Below are positions 35,232-42,860 of a stretch of 64,000 nt of DNA, piece after piece. The DNA lies in assembly GCF_004357985.1 (NCBI RefSeq), contig NZ_SMTF01000016.1, positions 1 to 64,000 of the forward strand, written 5' to 3'. The notes under the pieces were generated by a model. The model searched no databases. It was not told the DNA's origin and was given only the letters and a program-made list of their open reading frames with translations. A program made the translations under genes and the position numbers. This DNA is from Luteimonas aestuarii. Its GTDB lineage: Bacteria > Pseudomonadota > Gammaproteobacteria > Xanthomonadales > Xanthomonadaceae. Positions within the stretch are counted from its first letter, which is position 1; each line of letters begins with the position of its first letter.

Positions 35232-35257
35232 GGGAATTAGTATAATTACTAATTCCC
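35232..35257. promoter_or_regulatory. LexA operator of the imuA-imuB-dnaE2 operon
   Basis: Arms GGGAATTAGTA (35232-35242) and TACTAATTCCC (35247-35257) are perfect inverted repeats around TAAT. The core TTAG-TATAAT-TACTA (35237-35251) exactly fits the TTAG-N6-TACTA LexA box described in Xylella/Xanthomonas, which differs from the E. coli CTGT-N8-ACAG box. It lies upstream of imuA in an AT-rich patch suited to a promoter, so the operon is predicted to be repressed by LexA and induced by DNA damage. Confidence 0.88.
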
Positions 35258-35554
35258 CTGTCGCCGCGCGCACTTACGCCACGGTCATCAACGTGGACTG
35301 GCGATATGCGCCGCAACCCCCTGCATCAGGCGCCATCGCGTCATGCCGAGCGAGCCCCGGCAACGGCAACGGCAGCGGGTGCGCGTGTCTTCGCCGACGG
35401 GTCATCCGGGCTGGATCGCCGCGCGGCGGCGGAGCAGGTGGTGTTGATCCACGTCGTCGTGCGCGCTTTCATGACGCGACGTGTCATGCCTGCGCCAGGA
35501 TAAGGCGACGCAAGTCACGCAACTGGTCGGCACGAAGCTTGCTTCAAGCCGGAT
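35258..35554. other. Intergenic region
   Basis: About 300 bp of GC-rich sequence between the LexA operator and the next possible gene. No gene, RNA or repeat is recognised. Confidence 0.5.
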
Positions 35555-35860
35555 ATGGAATCCCGTCATCCCCAACGCCCGCAATGGACCGACCGACTGC
35601 AGGTGGCCGTCTTGCAGGTGGCCCTGGTGCTTGCCTTGCTGTTCGCGTTCAACGGCAGCGGGCGCGCGCAGGGCGTCGAGACGGGCGCATGCAACGAAAC
35701 ACGAGCAACCATGGCAATGCCTGAAGCCCACCCCTGTCTTCCAACCCACCTGCCCGCAGCGGCGGGCATCGCTGCAACTCTCGCCGTGCAACCGGCTGCG
35801 GTTCACCCGTGCAACATCGCCCGGCGGGTGGACGTCCGCGCCTGGCGGCACGAGGCATGA
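35555..35860 (+). CDS. Possible small membrane protein coupled to the GGDEF gene
   Basis: An open frame of 101 codons starting MESRHPQRPQWTDRLQVAVL and QVALVLALLFAFNGSGRAQG, which looks like a signal or single membrane helix, followed by a low-complexity Cys/His-containing tail. Its stop overlaps the ATG of the next gene (ATGA), which favours a real coupled gene. There is no good ribosome site and no recognisable family, so it may be chance. Confidence 0.3.
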   Translation: MESRHPQRPQWTDRLQVAVLQVALVLALLFAFNGSGRAQGVETGACNETRATMAMPEAHPCLPTHLPAAAGIAATLAVQPAAVHPCNIARRVDVRAWRHEA

Positions 35861-36828
35861 GCGCACCTGCGATCAGGGCCCGGGAGGATGTTCCAACGAC
35901 GCAGGACGCCTTCGCCGAAAACCCCGACGTCTACAAGACCCTGCTTGAGTCCACCCGGGCGATCCCGTGGCAGATCGACTGGGCCAGCATGCGCTTCGCC
36001 TATATCGGGCCGCAGATCGAGGCATTGTTGGGGTGGGAGCAGGGCAGCTGGCGTACGGTCGACGACTGGGTGGCACGCATGCACCCGGATGACCGCGAGC
36101 GCGTGGTGGGCTACTGCGTGTCGCAATCCCGGGCGGGCATCGACCACGAGGCCGATTACCGCGCACTGACGCGCGATGGCGACTACGTCTGGATCCGCGA
36201 CGTGGTCCACGTGGTGCGCAATGCGCAAGGCGTGGTCGACTCGCTGATCGGCTTCATGTTCGACATCAGCGAACGCAAGCGGGCCGAAGAGGAGTTGCTG
36301 CGCCTGCACCGGGAGCTCGAAGAGCTGTCGCTGACCGATGGCTTGACCGGCATCGCCAACCGCCGTCGTTTCGACCAGCGCCTGGCGGCGGAATGGCGCG
36401 CGGCACGGCGCAGCCGGCAACCGTTGTCGCTGGTAGTGCTGGACATCGACCACTTCAAGCAGTTCAACGATGCCCATGGCCATGTCGCCGGCGATGATTG
36501 CCTCACGCGCATCGCAACCATGCTGGGCGGGATCGCCAAGCGCCCGCGTGACGTGGTGGCGCGCTTCGGCGGCGAGGAGTTCATCCTCCTGCTGCCCGAG
36601 ACCGACGCCACCGCAGCCTGGGACTTGGCGACGGAATGCATGGTGCGGATCGAGGCGTTGGGCATCACGCATGGCGGACGCGACGCCGGGGCCCTGGTGA
36701 CGGCAAGCCTGGGCGTCGGCACTGCCTATGTGGACGGCAAGGCGACGGCGCGGGACTTCCTGCAGGCGGTGGATGCCCGCCTGTATGCCGCCAAGCGTGG
36801 CGGGCGAAACCGGATCGAGGTGCTGTAG
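35857..36828 (+). CDS. PAS-GGDEF diguanylate cyclase
   Basis: A 323-residue soluble protein. Residues about 30-145 form a PAS/PAC sensor (IPWQIDWASMRFAYIGPQIE, MHPDDRERVVGYC, DYVWIRDVVHVVRN, FDISERKRAEEEL). Residues about 155-320 are a GGDEF domain with DGLTGIANRRRFD, VVLDIDHFKQFNDAHGHVAG and the active site GGEEF (238-242). The inhibitory I-site RxxD is intact at 229-232, five residues before it, so product inhibition is expected. It makes cyclic-di-GMP in response to an unknown ligand. It opposes the REC-EAL enzyme encoded at 6905 biochemically, though the two are far apart. Confidence 0.93.
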   Translation: MSAPAIRAREDVPTTQDAFAENPDVYKTLLESTRAIPWQIDWASMRFAYIGPQIEALLGWEQGSWRTVDDWVARMHPDDRERVVGYCVSQSRAGIDHEADYRALTRDGDYVWIRDVVHVVRNAQGVVDSLIGFMFDISERKRAEEELLRLHRELEELSLTDGLTGIANRRRFDQRLAAEWRAARRSRQPLSLVVLDIDHFKQFNDAHGHVAGDDCLTRIATMLGGIAKRPRDVVARFGGEEFILLLPETDATAAWDLATECMVRIEALGITHGGRDAGALVTASLGVGTAYVDGKATARDFLQAVDARLYAAKRGGRNRIEVL

Positions 36829-36945
36829 CTCAACGGCGTCACCCTGGTTTGCGTGCAAGGCCGGATGCGACGGTGCGGATGGCTTGTGTACCGGATGCAA
36901 TGGCGCCATCTGTACAGTGACTTGCCGCTGCCATGCCCGACGTAG

Positions 36946-38508
36946 ATGAGCCTGCCTGCATTGCACTTCGACAACCGATGGCTGCGTGAGCTGCCCGGCG
37001 ATCCCGAGGCCGGCCCACGCCTGCGCCAGGTGCCTGCACTGTGGTCGCGGGTGGCGCCGACGCCGGTCGCCGCGCCGCGTCTCCTCGCGCATTCGCGCGA
37101 GGTGGCGGCGGAGCTGGGCTTCAGCGATGCGGACATTGCCTCGCAAGCCTTTGCCGATGTGTTCGGCGGCAATGCGCTGCTACCCGGGATGGACCCGTAT
37201 GCCACCAACTACGGCGGCCACCAGTTCGGCCACTGGGCCGGGCAACTGGGCGACGGGCGGGCGATCACATTGGGCGAAGCCGTCACCGCGGACGGCGGGC
37301 GGCGCGAACTGCAGCTCAAGGGCGCGGGGCGCACGCCGTATTCGCGCACGGCCGATGGTCGCGCGGTGCTGCGCTCGTCGCTGCGCGAGTTCCTGTGCAG
37401 CGAGGCGATGCACCACCTCGGCATTCCCACCACGCGCGCGCTGTCGCTGGTTTCGACCGGGGAAGACGTGGTGCGCGACATGTTCTACGACGGTCATCCC
37501 GAAGCCGAGCCGGGGGCCGTGGTGTGCCGCGTCGCGCCGTCGTTCACCCGCTTCGGCCATTTCGAACTGCCGTATGCGCGCGACGACGTGGCGCTGCTGA
37601 AACAACTGGCCGACTTCACCATCGCCCGCGACTTTCCGTGGCTGCAGGCCCATGGCCAGACGCTGTACGGCGACTGGTTCGCGGACATCTGCCGCCGCAC
37701 CGCGGTGATGGTCGATGGCTGGATGCGCGTGGGCTTCGTGCATGGCGTGATGAACACCGACAACCTGTCCATCCTCGGCCTGACCATCGATTACGGCCCC
37801 TACGGCTGGATCGATGCCTACGATCCCGACTGGACGCCCAATACCACCGATGCACAGGGCCGCCGCTATCGTTTCGGCTGGCAGCCGCGCATCGCACAAT
37901 GGAACCTGGTGCGACTGGCGCAGGCGCTGTCGCCGCTGTTCGAGGACCCGGCGCCCCTGCAGGCCGGGCTGGACGGGTATGCCGAAACGTACTCCGCTGC
38001 CGAGCGCGACACCATCGCGCGCAAGCTGGGGCTGGCCGAATGCCGCGACGAGGATGTCGCGCTGATGCACGACCTGCAGGCGCTGCTGCAGGTGGCGGAA
38101 GTGGACATGGCGCTGTTCTTCCGCGCCTTGTCCGACGCCGACCCGGCCGCGACCACGCCGCAGGCCTTCGACGATGCGTTCTACGACGCCGGCAAGCGCG
38201 ATGCGCACCGCGAAGCCTTCGCTGCGTGGCTGGCGCGCCATGCCGCGCGCGTGGCCGGGGATGGGTGGCCGATCGAGCTGCGCCGCGAACGGATGCGCGC
38301 CGCCAATCCGCGCTATGTGCTGCGCAACTACCTTGCGCAGCAGGCCATCGATGCCGCCACCGCGGGCGATGCGTCCGCCATCGACACCCTGCTTGGGGTC
38401 ATGCGCCGCCCGTACGACGACCAGCCGGGACGCGAGGCCTTCGCTGCGAAACGCCCGGAATGGGCGCGCACCAAGGCAGGCTGTTCGATGCTCTCCTGCA
38501 GTTCGTAG
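36946..38508 (+). CDS. selO: SelO pseudokinase-fold protein adenylyltransferase
   Basis: A 520-residue YdiU/SelO family protein. Signatures are [54 protein letters not shown], the metal-binding [20 protein letters not shown] and the C-terminus [15 protein letters not shown]. SelO transfers AMP from ATP to protein hydroxyls and is linked to redox stress. The intact C-terminal cysteines match the redox-regulated bacterial form. The stop codon falls inside a REP copy (38504-38526). The ATG at 36946 has only a weak ribosome site. Confidence 0.95.
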   Translation: MSLPALHFDNRWLRELPGDPEAGPRLRQVPALWSRVAPTPVAAPRLLAHSREVAAELGFSDADIASQAFADVFGGNALLPGMDPYATNYGGHQFGHWAGQLGDGRAITLGEAVTADGGRRELQLKGAGRTPYSRTADGRAVLRSSLREFLCSEAMHHLGIPTTRALSLVSTGEDVVRDMFYDGHPEAEPGAVVCRVAPSFTRFGHFELPYARDDVALLKQLADFTIARDFPWLQAHGQTLYGDWFADICRRTAVMVDGWMRVGFVHGVMNTDNLSILGLTIDYGPYGWIDAYDPDWTPNTTDAQGRRYRFGWQPRIAQWNLVRLAQALSPLFEDPAPLQAGLDGYAETYSAAERDTIARKLGLAECRDEDVALMHDLQALLQVAEVDMALFFRALSDADPAATTPQAFDDAFYDAGKRDAHREAFAAWLARHAARVAGDGWPIELRRERMRAANPRYVLRNYLAQQAIDAATAGDASAIDTLLGVMRRPYDDQPGREAFAAKRPEWARTKAGCSMLSCSS

Positions 38509-38526
38509 GGCGGGCCCCGGCCCGCC
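38504..38526. repeat. REP (GTAGGGCGGGC family) at the selO stop
   Basis: CGTAGGGCGGGCCCCGGCCC then GCC. The TAG of the repeat head is the selO stop codon. It belongs to the family of the intact RAYT at 6300, 32 kb away. Confidence 0.8.
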
Positions 38527-38628
38527 ATTGCATGCGTTCAGTCTGGCTGCGCCGTTCGCGGCACGCGACCACATCCTGTCCCGCGGGGTTTGCAACGGAC
38601 CGCGGATCAAGCCCCGTACAATAACGCC

Positions 38629-40527
38629 ATGCCCTTGATCACCCTGAATGCCGTCGACGTGGGCGTCGGCGGCCCGCTGCTGCTCGACCACGTCGATTTC
38701 GCCCTGGAACGCGGCGAACGCGTCGCCCTGATCGGCCGCAACGGCGCCGGCAAGTCGACCCTGTTGAAAGTGCTGGATGGCGAGGTGCGCGCCGACGATG
38801 GCGATATCCGCATCGAGGAAGGCGTGCGTGTGGCGCGGCTGGAACAGGAAGTGCCGGCCGGCGCCACCGGCAGCGTGTTCGACGTGGTGGCGGATGGCCT
38901 GGGCGAGGTCGGCGCATTGCTGGCCGAGTATCACCACCTCGCGCACGCCGAGGTGCTGGATGCCGATGCACTGGCCGCCGTGCAGCAGAAGATCGAACAG
39001 CACGACGGCTGGCGCGTGGACCAGCGCGTGGACGAGACGCTGCAGCGGCTGGAGCTGGATGGCGATGCCGTGTTCACCCGGCTGTCGGGCGGCATGAAGC
39101 GCCGCGTGCTGCTGGCGCGGGCGCTGGTCTCGGCGCCCGACGTGCTGCTGCTGGACGAGCCGACCAACCATCTCGACATCGAGGCGATCGACTGGCTGGA
39201 AGGGTTCCTGAAGGGCTGGCCCGGCGCGCTGGTGTTCGTGACCCACGACCGGCGCTTCCTGCGCGCGCTGGCGACGCGGATCGTCGAGATCGACCGTGGC
39301 CGGCTGACCAGCTGGCCCGGTGACTGGCACAACTACCAGCGTCGGCGCGAGGAGCGGCTGAACGCCGAAGCGCAGGAGAACGCGCGCTTCGACAAGCTGC
39401 TGGCGCAGGAAGAGGCGTGGATCCGCCAGGGCATCAAGGCGCGCCGCACGCGCGACGAAGGCCGCGTGCGCCGGCTCAAGCAGATGCGCTCCGAGCGCGC
39501 GCAGCGCCGCGAGCTGTCGGGCAACGTGCGCATGGAAACCGCCAGTGCGGGTGCCTCCGGCAAGAAGGTGGTGGAGGCGCGGGACGTCTCCTTCGGGTTC
39601 GACGGCCGCAAGCTGGTGCGCGATTTCTCCACCACCATCGTGCGCGGCGACCGCATCGGCCTGATCGGTCCCAACGGCAGCGGCAAGACCACGCTGCTGA
39701 AGCTGCTGCTGGGAGAACTGGCGCCGCAGTCGGGCGAGGTGAAGACGGGCACGCAGCTGCAGGTGGCGTACTTCGACCAGTACCGCGCCACGCTGCGCGA
39801 GGACTGGAACGCGCTGGAGAACGTGGCCGAGGGGCAGGAGTCGGTCGAGATCAACGGCAAGCGCAAGCACGTGATCGGCTACCTGCAGGACTTCCTGTTC
39901 ACGCCGGAGCGTGCGCGCGCGCCGATCACGCGCCTGTCCGGCGGCGAGCGCAACCGCCTGCTGCTGGCCAAGCTCTTCGCGCAGCCGTCGAACCTGCTGG
40001 TGATGGACGAACCCACCAACGACCTGGACGTGGAAACGCTGGAGCTGCTGGAGGAATTGCTGGCCGAGTATCCCGGCACGCTGCTGCTGGTCAGCCACGA
40101 CCGCGACTTCCTCGACAACGTGGTGACGTCCACGCTGGTGATGGAGGGCGATGGGCGCGTGGGCGAGTACGTGGGCGGCTACGAGGACTGGCTGCGGCAG
40201 CGACCGGCCGACGAGGCGCCAAGGGCAACGGTGCAGCAGAAGAACGCGGTGCCCGGCCCCGCCGAAGCCGCACCGATCCCGGCGCCAGCACCAGCGGCTG
40301 CGGCCAGGCGCAAGCTCAGCTACAAGGAAACGCGCGAGCTGGAACAGCTGCCGGCGCGCATCGAAACGCTGGAGGCGGAGATCGCGGCGCTGGTCGAGGC
40401 CATGAACGATCCGGCCTTTTTCCAGCGCGATGTCGCCGCGGTCACCGCGGACAACGCACGGATGGCCGAACTGCAGCAGTCGCTGGACGAGGCCTACGCA
40501 CGCTGGGCGGAACTCGACGCGGGTTGA
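38629..40527 (+). CDS. uup: ABC-F ATPase Uup
   Basis: A 632-residue soluble protein with two ABC domains. Domain 1 (residues about 3-220) has GRNGAGKST, LSGGMKRRVLLARAL and LLLDEPTNHLDIE; domain 2 (about 310-530) has GPNGSGKTT, LSGGERNRLLLAKLF and VMDEPTNDLDVE. They are joined by a charged linker, and the C-terminal coiled coil (YKETRELEQLPARIETLEAE) is typical of Uup. ABC-F proteins act on the ribosome, and Uup also influences transposon excision and branched DNA. The start at 38629 begins the family sequence MPLITLNAV. Confidence 0.95.
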   Translation: MPLITLNAVDVGVGGPLLLDHVDFALERGERVALIGRNGAGKSTLLKVLDGEVRADDGDIRIEEGVRVARLEQEVPAGATGSVFDVVADGLGEVGALLAEYHHLAHAEVLDADALAAVQQKIEQHDGWRVDQRVDETLQRLELDGDAVFTRLSGGMKRRVLLARALVSAPDVLLLDEPTNHLDIEAIDWLEGFLKGWPGALVFVTHDRRFLRALATRIVEIDRGRLTSWPGDWHNYQRRREERLNAEAQENARFDKLLAQEEAWIRQGIKARRTRDEGRVRRLKQMRSERAQRRELSGNVRMETASAGASGKKVVEARDVSFGFDGRKLVRDFSTTIVRGDRIGLIGPNGSGKTTLLKLLLGELAPQSGEVKTGTQLQVAYFDQYRATLREDWNALENVAEGQESVEINGKRKHVIGYLQDFLFTPERARAPITRLSGGERNRLLLAKLFAQPSNLLVMDEPTNDLDVETLELLEELLAEYPGTLLLVSHDRDFLDNVVTSTLVMEGDGRVGEYVGGYEDWLRQRPADEAPRATVQQKNAVPGPAEAAPIPAPAPAAAARRKLSYKETRELEQLPARIETLEAEIAALVEAMNDPAFFQRDVAAVTADNARMAELQQSLDEAYARWAELDAG

Positions 40528-40697
40528 TCGTGGCGCGCGCAAGCGTGCAAGCGTGCAAGCATGGCTTGCAGGTTCGCGTGTGCCGATGCACGTGGCCTGG
40601 CATCGGTAACCACATCCGCTGGCGTTATGGAGCGCACGCCAGCTAGCGTTCCTGGTCGGCCTGGAAGCAAAAGGCCGGGGGTGGTTCCGTGGCGGCC

Positions 40698-40760
40698 CAG
40701 CTCCGGTATCGCCGCAAGTCGCGGCCCGATATCCGCTTGGTTGCGGCGACACCGGAGCTG
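40698..40760 (+). repeat. Constant-loop hairpin repeat, copy A
   Basis: Left arm CAGCTCCGGTATCGCCGCAA (40698-40717) pairs with right arm TTGCGGCGACACCGGAGCTG (40741-40760) at 19 of 20 positions. The 23-nt loop at 40718-40740 starts GTCGCGG and continues CCCGATATCCGCTTGG. The loop is shared with copies B and C; the stem is not. Confidence 0.9.
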
Positions 40761-40851
40761 CGCCGGAAAGATTTCCGGCTGGTCCTGCGCCCAAGCCATG
40801 TGCGCTGGAGCTTGTTTGCTTTTCGACCGGCGCGTGAAGAACGTCGAAGCG

Positions 40852-40914
40852 CCTGCCGGCCACCGTGCCGACCAAGCGGATATCGGGTCGCGACTCGGCA
40901 CGGTGGCCGGCAGG
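40852..40914 (-). repeat. Constant-loop hairpin repeat, copy B (inverted)
   Basis: Arms CCTGCCGGCCACCGTGCCGA (40852-40871) and TCGGCACGGTGGCCGGCAGG (40895-40914) are perfectly complementary. The loop at 40872-40894 is the reverse complement of copy A's loop with one substitution (GTCGCGA in place of GTCGCGG). The stem sequence is essentially unrelated to copy A. It lies 91 bp from copy A in the opposite orientation. Confidence 0.9.
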
Positions 40915-41019
40915 TACCACCGCGCAGCTCGGACCGGACTACCTTTGCGGATGGAGCAGCCCAACCATGGGAGCCGGTTCCCATCCGGTCGAGCGGAAAG
41001 TTGAACGAAGAGCCGGAGC

Positions 41020-41481
41020 TCAGGGCGCGTCGCCGGCCGACTGTTCGCGGGAGGCATCGAACTCCTCGTCCGGCAATCCCATGAACGCCCAGAACGGCGT
41101 GTCGGTACCGGCCCCTGACTCGACGGCCTCCTGCAGGATCGACAGCAGCATCTCGTAATCGTCGGGCGCGGCGTCGCGCAGGTCGGCGGCATCGGTGAAG
41201 AGCAGCGCGTGGCCGTTGGGGGCGTCGATCCAGCCCAGGTCGCGCAGGCGGTCGGACAGCGCGTCCCAGTTGCGGCCGGTCCCCACCGGGAAGTCCAGCG
41301 CCATCGACATGCGCAGCAGCAACGTCGCCTTGCCGGTGCAGTCGCGCAGGTCGACTTCGGTCGCATGCAGGCCGGCATCGCGCGCGGCGATGTCGAGCAG
41401 GGCGAGGTCGCTGGCGGGCACGGCATGCACGCCGGCCAGCGCCGGGTCGAACAGGCCCGGGTCGAAACCGGAATCGGTCAT
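41020..41481 (-). CDS. Barstar-family inhibitor
   Basis: A 153-residue protein whose core matches barstar: ATEVDLRDCTGKATLLLRMS, ALDFPVGTGRNWDALSDRLR, DLGWIDAPNGHALLFTDAAD and a C-terminal helix DYEMLLSILQEAV. Barstar binds and blocks barnase-type RNases with an acidic face; acidic residues in the inhibitory helix region (WDALSD) are present. Its start overlaps the stop of the RNase gene upstream (ATGA), which firmly links the two. Longer than B. amyloliquefaciens barstar, it has N- and C-terminal extensions. Confidence 0.88.
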   Translation of the reverse strand: MTDSGFDPGLFDPALAGVHAVPASDLALLDIAARDAGLHATEVDLRDCTGKATLLLRMSMALDFPVGTGRNWDALSDRLRDLGWIDAPNGHALLFTDAADLRDAAPDDYEMLLSILQEAVESGAGTDTPFWAFMGLPDEEFDASREQSAGDAP

Positions 41482-41924
41482 TGCAGGTCCTTCGGCGGAT
41501 CGAACCGGCGGAAGCTGCCGTAGTGGTCGCCGGTGTAGTAGTAGACCGCGGGCGGCTGGCCGCCGGTGACGATGCGCCGTGCGCCGCGATGGCCCAGGCC
41601 GGGCGTCTCCACGGTGTACTCGCGATAGTAGCCGCGCGGTTGCTGCGGCAGGCGGCCTTCGCGGTTCTGGAACACGGTGCCGTCCTGGCGGTGCGGATGT
41701 GCCGCGCCGGTGGCGATGCGCTGCAGCACCGGCCGCGCCTCGGGAGGCAGGAACGCCGGCCAGTCGCTTGCACGTGCGGGGCGAACATCTCCGGCGGCGG
41801 GGATCGCGCCTCTTGTTTCCGTGGCATCCGATGATGTGGAGTCGGGACGCTGCAGCCACAGCGCGGCTGCCACCAGCATGATCGCCAGCAGCAACCATCG
41901 TGTGTGTGCGGGTTTGAGGCTCAT
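41478..41924 (-). CDS. Barnase-like secreted ribonuclease
   Basis: A 148-residue protein with an N-terminal hydrophobic helix (RWLLLAIMLVAAALWLQ) acting as a signal or anchor, a linker, then the barnase/T1-type microbial RNase domain. Barnase-type catalytic residues are visible: Glu in YYREYTVETPG, Arg in GARRIVTGG and His in YYYTGDHYGSFRRF. It would cleave RNA outside the cytoplasm, and coupling with the barstar gene protects the producer. The start is ATG 41924; a GTG at 41933 is possible. Confidence 0.87.
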   Translation of the reverse strand: MSLKPAHTRWLLLAIMLVAAALWLQRPDSTSSDATETRGAIPAAGDVRPARASDWPAFLPPEARPVLQRIATGAAHPHRQDGTVFQNREGRLPQQPRGYYREYTVETPGLGHRGARRIVTGGQPPAVYYYTGDHYGSFRRFDPPKDLQ

Positions 41925-41952
41925 GCCAGGCACCCGTCATGCGCCGTGGACG

Positions 41953-42645
41953 TCATCGGTCGAGGAAGGCGCCGCAACCGCGCAGCGTGCGCCCGCCCTC
42001 GGTCAGCGCGACGCTGGCCGGGTAGGTCTGGTCGCTCATGCCGTCGCTGCAATCGCCGGGGGTGACGGCCAATTCAAGCTGGGTGCCATCGCCGGCGGTG
42101 GCGGTGTAGCGGCTGCCGTCGGCGGCGGCCTCGACGTTCGTGGCTTCCAGCCGGCGCTCGCCGTAGTCGAGTTCGGCGCGCAGCACCGCGGCATCGCCAC
42201 CATCGATTTCCACCATCCAGCCCGGCTCGGTGCCGATGGCGCGGAACGCGACGCCGCGTGCGCGCGCCTCGTCCCAGGGCGAGACGTCTTCGGTCGTGCT
42301 GCAGTCGAGCGGATCGGCGCCGGCCAGCGAGAAGGTGGCTGCGTCGCCCTTGTTCCAGAACACGGTGCCGTCGTCATCGGCGTAGCGGGCGCCCGAGGCG
42401 GCTTCGGCCTGTGGCAACACGCGGCGATGACCGGACCACGACAGCGTGGCGGTATCGGCGGCAGTGTCGAAATCCACGCCGACCAGCAGGTCGCCGCAGC
42501 GGAAATTGGCGGCGGTGGACTCGGCTGGCGCCACGTCGCCGCCCGCGGGCGTCGTGGTCTCGGCCGCGGGCGGACTGGACGGCGTGCAGGCGGTGGCGAG
42601 CAGTGCGGTGCCGAGCGTGGCAAGGCAAAGCGGAAGGACGCGCAT
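41953..42645 (-). CDS. MliC/COG3650-type lipoprotein
   Basis: A 230-residue lipoprotein (lipobox ATAC, Cys about 18). Residues about 45-110 resemble an MliC/PliC lysozyme-inhibitor domain (FRCGDLLVGVDFDTAADTAT, DGTVFWNKGDAATFSLAG). Residues about 125-228 are a COG3650 domain (FRAIGTEPGWMVEIDGGDAA, VTPGDCSDGMSDQTYPASVA, LRGCGAFLDR). The combination suggests a periplasmic or outer-membrane protein that protects against lysozyme. AGGAGCCC supports the start. Confidence 0.8.
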   Translation of the reverse strand: MRVLPLCLATLGTALLATACTPSSPPAAETTTPAGGDVAPAESTAANFRCGDLLVGVDFDTAADTATLSWSGHRRVLPQAEAASGARYADDDGTVFWNKGDAATFSLAGADPLDCSTTEDVSPWDEARARGVAFRAIGTEPGWMVEIDGGDAAVLRAELDYGERRLEATNVEAAADGSRYTATAGDGTQLELAVTPGDCSDGMSDQTYPASVALTEGGRTLRGCGAFLDR

Positions 42646-42860
42646 GGCGGGCTCCTGCGGGGATGGACAGGCCGCCACTGTCCGCCATCGCACCGGGCGC
42701 GGCAAGCGATGCCGAAGTTCGGCGTTCAGTGGCCGTGCAACGGACACGGGCGTGGTGATGCCGGAGCGCAGGCGCGCGGTTTGCGCTCGGCCCGCATGCT
42801 TGCGCGGCTAACGCTGTCTTTGCTTGCTGCAGCGTGCGGCCCGCGAGGCCGCGGGACGGA

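Larger units (their letters stand above)
40528..41019. other. Intergenic region with two hairpin repeats
   Basis: No gene is supported. It contains the two constant-loop hairpins (40698-40760 and 40852-40914) in opposite orientation and, before them, a short direct repetition of GCGTGCAAGC units near 40538-40562. Confidence 0.65.

Noticed and set aside
37180-40920. Very long open frame (about 1,246 codons) on the minus strand opposite selO and uup
   Set aside because: It is antisense to two well-recognised genes and shows no domain signal; it is a side effect of high GC at third codon positions.
40561-41158. Overlapping open frames reading RPDIRL-type peptides between uup and the barstar gene
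   Set aside because: They are translations of the hairpin repeats and change frame between copies; there is no ribosome site.
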